A stretch of 64,000 nucleotides of DNA from JACVRN01 sp036403815. GTDB taxonomy: Bacteria; Acidobacteriota; Blastocatellia; Pyrinomonadales; Pyrinomonadaceae. Position 1 is the stretch's first letter. Each line of letters opens with the position of its first letter. This document shows positions 59,193 through 64,000 of this stretch, one piece after another. The stretch spans positions 1 through 64,000 of the forward strand of contig DASWQH010000013.1 of NCBI GenBank assembly GCA_036403815.1. Direction: 5' to 3'. Below the pieces are notes generated by a model that was given only the letters and a program-made list of their open reading frames with translations, had not been told where the DNA came from and did not search any database. The position numbers were made by a program, and so were the translations under genes.

Positions 59193-60467
59193 ATGAAAAG
59201 CGACGACCCCTACCTTGGCTTTCAGGTCTCACCGCGCGCGTTGGAGATTTATCAGAAGCTTCATGTCTTCATGGAAGAGCACGTCTACACGAACGAAAAG
59301 TTGTTCCATGAGCAGATAGACGAGGGCGAGCGCTGGCAACCTGTTCCCTTGATGGAAGAGTTGAAGGCGAAGGCGAAGGCGGAAGGGTTGTGGAATCTGT
59401 TCCTGCCTGAGAGCGAGTACGGCGCGGGGCTGACGAATCTGGAATACGCTCCGATGGCGGAGCTGATGGGGCGCTCGATGGCGTTCGCACCGGAGATTTT
59501 CAATTGCAGCGCACCCGATACGGGCAACATGGAAGTCCTTGCTCGTTACGGCACCGTTGAGCAGAAGGAGCGCTGGCTGAAGCTCCTGGCTCAGGGCGAG
59601 ATACGTTCCTGCTTTGCCATGACCGAGCCTGATGTGGCTTCGTCTGACGCTACAAACATTCGCTCAAGCATCGTGCGTGACGGCGACGAGTATGTCATCA
59701 ACGGTCACAAGTGGTGGTCGAGCGGCGCAGGCGACCCGCGCTGCAAGATAGCAATCTTCATGGGCAAGACTGACCCGCACGCGCCCAAACATCAGCAGCA
59801 GTCTATGATACTGGTTCCGTTGGACGCTGAAGGTGTGAAGGTCGTGCGCATGTTGACAGTCTTCGGCTACGACCACGCGCCGCACGGTCATGCGGAGATA
59901 ATCTTTGAGAATGTGCGTGTACACGCGTCGAATATGCTTTTGGGCGAAGGGCGCGGTTTTGAGATTGCGCAGGGGCGCTTAGGGCCTGGGCGCATACACC
60001 ACTGCATGCGCCTGATAGGAATTTCCGAGCGCGCTTTGGAAGCCATGTGCCGTCGTGTGATAGAGCGTACGGCGTTCGGCAAGCCTCTTTCTGAGCAGGG
60101 CGTGATTCGCGCATGGATTGCAGAATCAAGGATGGAGCTTGAGCAGGCGCGGCTCCTGACGATGAAGGCCGCTTACATGATGGACACTGTGGGCAACAAG
60201 GCTGCGCGAGCGGAAATTGCCATGATTAAAGTTCTGGCTCCGAACGTGGCGCTGCGCGTGCTTGATCGTGCTATACAGGCGCACGGCGGCGGCGGCGTTT
60301 CAGAGGACTTCATACTCGCCTCGGCCTGGGCAAACGCGCGCATCCTGAGACTTGCAGACGGCCCGGACGAAGTTCACATAGAAGCAATCGCTAAGATGGA
60401 ACTGGACAAGTATAAAGAGTCCCAAATTCCAAGTCCCAAGTCCCAAGTCAAAAACTCAAGCTCTTAA
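59193..60467 (+). CDS. Acyl-CoA dehydrogenase, ACAD11-like, with repeat-derived tail
   Basis: A 424-residue dehydrogenase with SDATNIRSSIVRDGDEYVIN and CRRVIERTAFGKPLSEQGVI, close to ACAD10/11-type enzymes that act on long or 4-hydroxylated acyl-CoAs. Its normal end is near MELDKYK. The final residues ESQIPSPKSQVKNSSS come from the left arm of the family K palindrome at 60419, so the stop codon is not the original one. An APH-like kinase, the usual ACAD11 partner domain, is encoded at 62529. Confidence 0.92.
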   Translation: MKSDDPYLGFQVSPRALEIYQKLHVFMEEHVYTNEKLFHEQIDEGERWQPVPLMEELKAKAKAEGLWNLFLPESEYGAGLTNLEYAPMAELMGRSMAFAPEIFNCSAPDTGNMEVLARYGTVEQKERWLKLLAQGEIRSCFAMTEPDVASSDATNIRSSIVRDGDEYVINGHKWWSSGAGDPRCKIAIFMGKTDPHAPKHQQQSMILVPLDAEGVKVVRMLTVFGYDHAPHGHAEIIFENVRVHASNMLLGEGRGFEIAQGRLGPGRIHHCMRLIGISERALEAMCRRVIERTAFGKPLSEQGVIRAWIAESRMELEQARLLTMKAAYMMDTVGNKAARAEIAMIKVLAPNVALRVLDRAIQAHGGGGVSEDFILASAWANARILRLADGPDEVHIEAIAKMELDKYKESQIPSPKSQVKNSSS

Positions 60468-60514
60468 CTTGAGACTTGGGATTTGGGTCTTGGGACTTAC
60501 CCGGATTTGGAACT
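60419..60514. repeat. Family K palindrome (CCAAGTCCCAAGTCC type)
   Basis: GTCCCAAATTCCAAGTCCCA (left) and TTGGGTCTTGGGACTTACCC (right) are near-complements, both made of the tandem unit AAGTCCC. The left arm is inside the dehydrogenase reading frame. Confidence 0.88.
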
Positions 60515-60532
60515 TATTTAAGGGAGATACTG

Positions 60533-60994
60533 ATGGCCGCAACTCAGATTGAGAGCATAAACGAGCTTCAGCCTCGCGTCGGTCAGGAAGTAGCCGTGAG
60601 TGACTGGTTCGAGGTGACGCAGGAGCGCATCAACATGTTCGCAGAGGCGACTGAAGACCGGCAATGGATTCACACAGACCCCGAACGCGCGGCTAGAGAG
60701 TCGCCGTTCAAGCAGACAATCGCGCACGGCTTTCTGACGCTCTCGCTGTTGAGTGAGTTGATGAAGCAGGCGATTTCGGTCGGCGGCCTGCGCATGGGTA
60801 TCAACTACGGGCTGAATCGCGTGCGCTTCGTCAGCCCGGTGCCTTCGGGTACACGCATACGAGGGCGCTTCACGCTGGCTGCGCTTGAAGACATAAGCGG
60901 CGGAGTGCAGGCCACCTGGAGCGTGACGGTCGAGCGCGACGGCAGCGACAAACCCTGCTGCATAGCCGAATGGCTGGTGCGATATTACGTGTAA
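60533..60994 (+). CDS. MaoC family dehydratase
   Basis: A 153-residue hotdog hydratase with the motif FAEATEDRQWIHTDPERA and IAHGFLTLSLLSELM, the common D-x-x-x-x-H form of MaoC enzymes; it would hydrate an enoyl-CoA to (R)-3-hydroxyacyl-CoA. The ATG at 60533 follows AAGGGAGATACTG. The stop TAA is formed at the first bases of the family L repeat. Confidence 0.92.
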   Translation: MAATQIESINELQPRVGQEVAVSDWFEVTQERINMFAEATEDRQWIHTDPERAARESPFKQTIAHGFLTLSLLSELMKQAISVGGLRMGINYGLNRVRFVSPVPSGTRIRGRFTLAALEDISGGVQATWSVTVERDGSDKPCCIAEWLVRYYV

Positions 60995-61060
60995 GCAGTA
61001 AGCAGTAAGCAGATGAAAGAAGCCAAGGCGCATCGTGACATATTCTTACTGCTTACTGCG
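60991..61060. repeat. Family L palindrome (TAAGCAGTAAGCAG type)
   Basis: GTAAGCAGTAAGCAGTAAGC pairs with TTACTGCTTACTGC. The left arm is three tandem 7-mers. It begins inside the MaoC stop codon. Confidence 0.88.
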
Positions 61061-61087
61061 CACATAAATCTAGGATGTTGAGGAGCC

Positions 61088-61888
61088 ATGATGATGATAG
61101 ACCGTAGGGAGAAGCTGCTGGTTACGCTGGAAGACGGCATCAAGCGCATTACTATCAATCGCCCTGAGCGTCGTAACTCGGTTGACCACGAGACAATAGA
61201 ACTGCTGCGTGATGCGATGCAGCATTCAGAGACGGACGGCACGCGTGTGGTTATACTGACCGGCGCGGGCGAATCGTTCTGCGCAGGCGCAGACCTTGCC
61301 GCCACGAGCGCGAGCGATATTGCCAGCTATGATGTCACGCGGGCGATACGCGAAAACGTTGCTCCGACTATTATGGCTATGCGACAGCTTCCCGTTCCAA
61401 TCATCGCGCGCGTACATGGTCACGCCGTAGGGGTCGGCCACAACTACGCGCTCGCCTGTGACATGATTATAGCCTCGGAGCAGGCGCTCTTCGGACAGGT
61501 CTTCATCAAGATAGGTTTAATGCCGGACGGTGGCAGCACGTTCTTCCTGCCGCGCATAGTTGGTTATCAAAAAGCCTTCGAGCTGATGGCGATGGGCGAG
61601 ATAGTGAGCGCGCAGGATGCGTTACGACTGGGGATGGTCAATCGCGTAGTCCCCTTTGAAGAACTTGATGCAACCGTTGATGGTATAGCCTCGCGCTTAG
61701 CTTCTGCACCGCAGATTGCCTTAGCAAAAATCAAAGCAGGACTCAATCACGGAGCGCAGTCAGACTTGCCGTCAGCGCTCGACTTTGAAGCAGTAAACCA
61801 GGACGCCTGTTTCCACTCGCCGGACTTCATGGAAGGCGTCACTGCCTTTATGGAAAAACGCAAAGCAGTCTTTGGAAAGCAGGGATGA
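61088..61888 (+). CDS. Enoyl-CoA hydratase/isomerase
   Basis: A 266-residue crotonase with GAGESFCAGADLA (oxyanion) and VHGHAVGVGHNYALACDMII, and GLMPDGGSTFFLPRIVGYQK with the later active-site acid region. It adds water to enoyl-CoA or shifts the double bond. GAGGAGCC precedes three Met codons; the second could also be used. The final residues GKQG and the stop TGA lie within the family G palindrome. Confidence 0.95.
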   Translation: MMMIDRREKLLVTLEDGIKRITINRPERRNSVDHETIELLRDAMQHSETDGTRVVILTGAGESFCAGADLAATSASDIASYDVTRAIRENVAPTIMAMRQLPVPIIARVHGHAVGVGHNYALACDMIIASEQALFGQVFIKIGLMPDGGSTFFLPRIVGYQKAFELMAMGEIVSAQDALRLGMVNRVVPFEELDATVDGIASRLASAPQIALAKIKAGLNHGAQSDLPSALDFEAVNQDACFHSPDFMEGVTAFMEKRKAVFGKQG

Positions 61889-61990
61889 GGGCGGAGGGAT
61901 GAGGGATGAAAAGGAACTGAAGTGACAGATTCAACTGAAGGCTTCACTCTATTCTTACTCATCCCTGTTCTTAGCGGTGCTGACCTGAGC
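61877..61990. repeat. Family G palindrome, copy 3
   Basis: AGCAGGGATGAGGGCGGAGG at the left pairs with TACTCATCCCTGTTC and TTAGCGGTGCTGACC at the right. The right end is the complement of GGTCAGCACCGC, the family's outer motif. Confidence 0.85.
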
Positions 61991-62010
61991 TTAGGTCGTT
62001 ATGAGAACCC

Positions 62011-62514
62011 ATGAGCGAGACCGGGAAAGAAACACGCACACGAACATTTAGCTGGGAAGACCCGCGTGCCTTAGCAGAGGCCGGGCGCGGTTTGCCCGGA
62101 CTTGAATACTTGCAGAAGATAGTCGCGGGCGAGTTGCCGCGCCCGCCTATTGGCGCGCTGATGAACTTCGCTATCACGGAGTTGAGCGAAGGCCGTGCTG
62201 TCTTCACAGTCGAGCCAGCCGAATATCATTACAATCCGATTGGCGTCGTGCATGGAGGGTTGGCGGCGACCCTGCTCGATTCGGCTATGGGATGCGCCGT
62301 TCACTCTATGCTGCCTGCGGGCGCGGGCTACACAACGCTGGAGATAAAGGTTAATTACGTACGGGCGATGACGGCAGAGACCGGAACCGTGCGATGCGAG
62401 GCGAAGGCAATCCACATAGGCGGTCGCACCGCCACCGCCGAAGGTAGAGTCCTGGATGAAAGCGGGAAGCTCTACGCGCATGGCACGACGACATGCATTA
62501 TTTTTCGCCCCTGA
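62011..62514 (+). CDS. PaaI-type hotdog thioesterase, paralog 2
   Basis: A 167-residue thioesterase. It matches the protein at 56929 along most of its length, including the added N-terminal piece (here GLEYLQKIVAGELPRPPIGA) and VHGGLAATLLDSAMGCAVHS. Retained duplicates in one block suggest two chain lengths or two pathway points. The next gene starts 15 bp after its stop (GTG start at 62529). Confidence 0.9.
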   Translation: MSETGKETRTRTFSWEDPRALAEAGRGLPGLEYLQKIVAGELPRPPIGALMNFAITELSEGRAVFTVEPAEYHYNPIGVVHGGLAATLLDSAMGCAVHSMLPAGAGYTTLEIKVNYVRAMTAETGTVRCEAKAIHIGGRTATAEGRVLDESGKLYAHGTTTCIIFRP

Positions 62515-62528
62515 CCCGGAATAACCTT

Positions 62529-63611
62529 GTGACTGTCCATTCATCAGATACACGCCCGGTGCGCGAGAGCGAGCAGCTTGATTGGGACGCGCTCGCCAGG
62601 TTTGTGCGCGAGCGATTGTCAGCCGTGCTGGGTGAAGAGTTTAACAGTGCAGCGCCTTTGACGGTCGAGCAGTTTCCGGGCGGCCACTCGAATCTGACCT
62701 ACCTGCTTCGCTTCGGCACGCAGGAGTTTGTGATGCGCAGACCGCCGTTCGGGCCTGTGCCGCCGCGTGCGCATGATATGGCGCGCGAGTATCGCATACT
62801 GGAGGCCGTGCATCCGGTCTACAAACTTGCGCCGCGTCCCTTCATGCTCTGCGAAGACGCTGAAGTGATAGGCTCTACCTTTTACGTGATGGAGCGGCGG
62901 CGCGGGCTTGTGGTGCGCAATGAAGAGCCGCCGGAGTTGGCCGACCAGCCACGGGAACGTCGCAGGGCGAGCATTGCTCTGGTAGACGCGCTTGCGAGTC
63001 TTCACTGCGTTGACATCCAAAAGCACGGCCTCGCCACGCTGGGCAAGCCCGCAGGATTTGTAGAGCGGCAGGTGCGAGGATGGAGCGAGCGCTGGCACGG
63101 CTCTCAGACGAGCGAGTTGCCGTTGATGGACGCGCTCGCCGCGTGGTTGATTGAGCGCCTGCCCCAAAATCCGTCGAGGCCAACGCTGGTGCATGGCGAT
63201 TTTAAGCTAGACAACGTGATGCTCGATGCGCAGGATGTAGGACGCCTCGTAGGTGTGTTCGACTGGGAGATGTCTGCGGTCGGAGACCCGCTCATAGACT
63301 TAGGCATACTGCTCGCCTACTGGGTGCATGTCTCGACCACAGAGAAGCCGGATGCCGTGTCATCCGTCACGCACCGCGAAGGTTGGTTCACGCGCGGTGA
63401 AGTGCTGGAACGTTACGGTGCGCGCACAGGGCTTAGTCTCTCTAATATAACTTTCTACGAAGTGTTCGCCGTCTTCAAGCTCGCCGTAGTGCTGCAACAG
63501 ATTTTCTATCGCTATCATCGCGGGCAGACAGACGACCCGCGCTTCGCCACATTGGACGAGCGCGTCACATGGCTGGCGCAGATAGCTTCAGCGCTCGCGG
63601 AAAAAGCATGA
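62529..63611 (+). CDS. APH-like phosphotransferase (ACAD10/11-type kinase)
   Basis: A 360-residue protein kinase-like fold protein of the aminoglycoside phosphotransferase family. The catalytic loop is LVHGDFKLDNVML, and GVFDWEMSAVGDPLIDLG holds the metal-binding DWE. In humans, ACAD10/11 fuse such a kinase to a dehydrogenase, and the kinase phosphorylates 4-hydroxyacyl-CoAs for removal. In bacteria the pair is often split, as it seems here, with the dehydrogenase at 59193. The GTG at 62529 was chosen for GGAATAACCTT upstream; a frame from 62493 would overlap the gene before. Confidence 0.85.
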   Translation: MTVHSSDTRPVRESEQLDWDALARFVRERLSAVLGEEFNSAAPLTVEQFPGGHSNLTYLLRFGTQEFVMRRPPFGPVPPRAHDMAREYRILEAVHPVYKLAPRPFMLCEDAEVIGSTFYVMERRRGLVVRNEEPPELADQPRERRRASIALVDALASLHCVDIQKHGLATLGKPAGFVERQVRGWSERWHGSQTSELPLMDALAAWLIERLPQNPSRPTLVHGDFKLDNVMLDAQDVGRLVGVFDWEMSAVGDPLIDLGILLAYWVHVSTTEKPDAVSSVTHREGWFTRGEVLERYGARTGLSLSNITFYEVFAVFKLAVVLQQIFYRYHRGQTDDPRFATLDERVTWLAQIASALAEKA

Positions 63612-63621
63612 CAATCAAGCT

Positions 63622-64000
63622 ATGAACATCAACGCAGCTATTTTATGGGAGCAGGGTGCGCCTCTCTCTATTGAAGAGGCCGAGCTGGAAGCGCCGCGCG
63701 CAGGCGAAGTGCTGGTCGAGCTAAAGGCAGCAGGTGTTTGCCACAGCGACCTTCATCCGGCACGCGGCGACTGGCCTGCGCGCACTCCGCTCGTCCTGGG
63801 ACATGAGGGCGCAGGCGTTGTGCGCGAGGTGGGCGATAGCGTCAAAGGCTTGCGCGTGGGCGACACCGTAGTCTTCTGCTGGGCACCTCCGTGCGGCGCT
63901 TGCCCGCCTTGTCTGGAAGGCCGCCCGGTGCTCTGCGACCGTCTGGAAAAGACGACTTATCGCAATCGTCTTCCGGCGGGGGGCACGCGGCTCAAAGCGC
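63622..64000 (+). CDS. Zinc alcohol dehydrogenase, truncated by window end
   Basis: The first ~126 residues of a medium-chain zinc alcohol dehydrogenase, running off the window. GVCHSDLH and LGHEGAG give the catalytic zinc ligands, and CGACPPCLEGRPVLC gives the four structural-zinc cysteines. Such enzymes oxidise alcohols or reduce aldehydes with NAD(P). It lies 10 bp after the kinase gene on the same strand, so it is the likely next gene of the operon; the cofactor-binding half is outside the window. Confidence 0.92.
   Translation, partial: MNINAAILWEQGAPLSIEEAELEAPRAGEVLVELKAAGVCHSDLHPARGDWPARTPLVLGHEGAGVVREVGDSVKGLRVGDTVVFCWAPPCGACPPCLEGRPVLCDRLEKTTYRNRLPAGGTRLKA

Overview
The window is about 64 kb of moderately GC-rich chromosome from a Gram-negative-type soil or sediment bacterium. 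Acidobacteriota is the best guess, perhaps class Blastocatellia. The main clue is the large duplicated FtsX/MacB permease at 31.9 kb, which has the layout of the acidobacterial duplicated orphan permease (ADOP) family. Supporting clues are a winged-helix/ATPase/TPR regulator, TldD/PmbA proteases, many secreted proteins and several AraC/TetR regulators. No rRNA, tRNA or CRISPR array was seen, so the taxonomy is inference.

Left part (0-31.5 kb), accessory genes. In order: the first codons of a probable transposase cut by the window edge; an M1 metallopeptidase; a secreted repeat protein; an MFS exporter; a dinucleotide-binding oxidoreductase; a 55-residue membrane protein; a zinc-ribbon membrane protein; the stump of a GNAT acetyltransferase; a SnoaL-like protein and an atypical SDR. 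From 9.2 to 11.1 kb, three minus-strand genes or gene pairs (Uma2 nuclease; hicB with a frameshifted hicA; an unknown gene) are separated by attC-like sites, which looks like an integron cassette array without its integrase. Next come an excisionase-like HTH protein, an 885-residue regulator, a DUF427 protein, a SET-domain protein, an animal-type heme peroxidase with a lysine-rich tail, a frameshifted GNAT gene, an FG-GAP protein, a DisA_N-like nucleotide cyclase candidate, a TldD/PmbA pair, a large subtilase, an EamA transporter and a MOSC protein.

Middle (31.9-40 kb): ADOP permease, AraC regulator, secreted metallo-beta-lactamase-fold hydrolase, a TetR-AraC pair with a visible operator inside the promoter, a TPR lipoprotein-like protein and an unknown gene.

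Right part (40.3-64 kb): one long fatty-acid or acyl-CoA degradation block, all on the plus strand except the first acyl-CoA dehydrogenase. It encodes four acyl-CoA dehydrogenases, a TetR regulator, EtfB, EtfA, a membrane Fe-S EtfD-type quinone reductase, an acyl-CoA ligase, two SDRs, a class II aldolase-like protein, a fused 3-hydroxyacyl-CoA dehydrogenase/enoyl-CoA hydratase, a thiolase, a separate enoyl-CoA hydratase, two MaoC-type hotdog proteins, two PaaI-type thioesterases, an APH-like kinase and the start of a zinc alcohol dehydrogenase. Together these can activate an acyl chain, oxidise it and pass electrons through ETF to the quinone pool.

The most unusual signal is not a gene. Almost every intergenic gap longer than about 90 bp holds a palindromic repeat. 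At least a dozen sequence families are present, and several are nested inside each other like Russian dolls, up to four shells deep at 18.0-18.4 kb. One family is a 149-bp element with terminal inverted repeats; two full copies of identical length lie inside other palindromes. Some of these elements have supplied stop codons, C-terminal tails or start-codon contexts to neighbouring genes.
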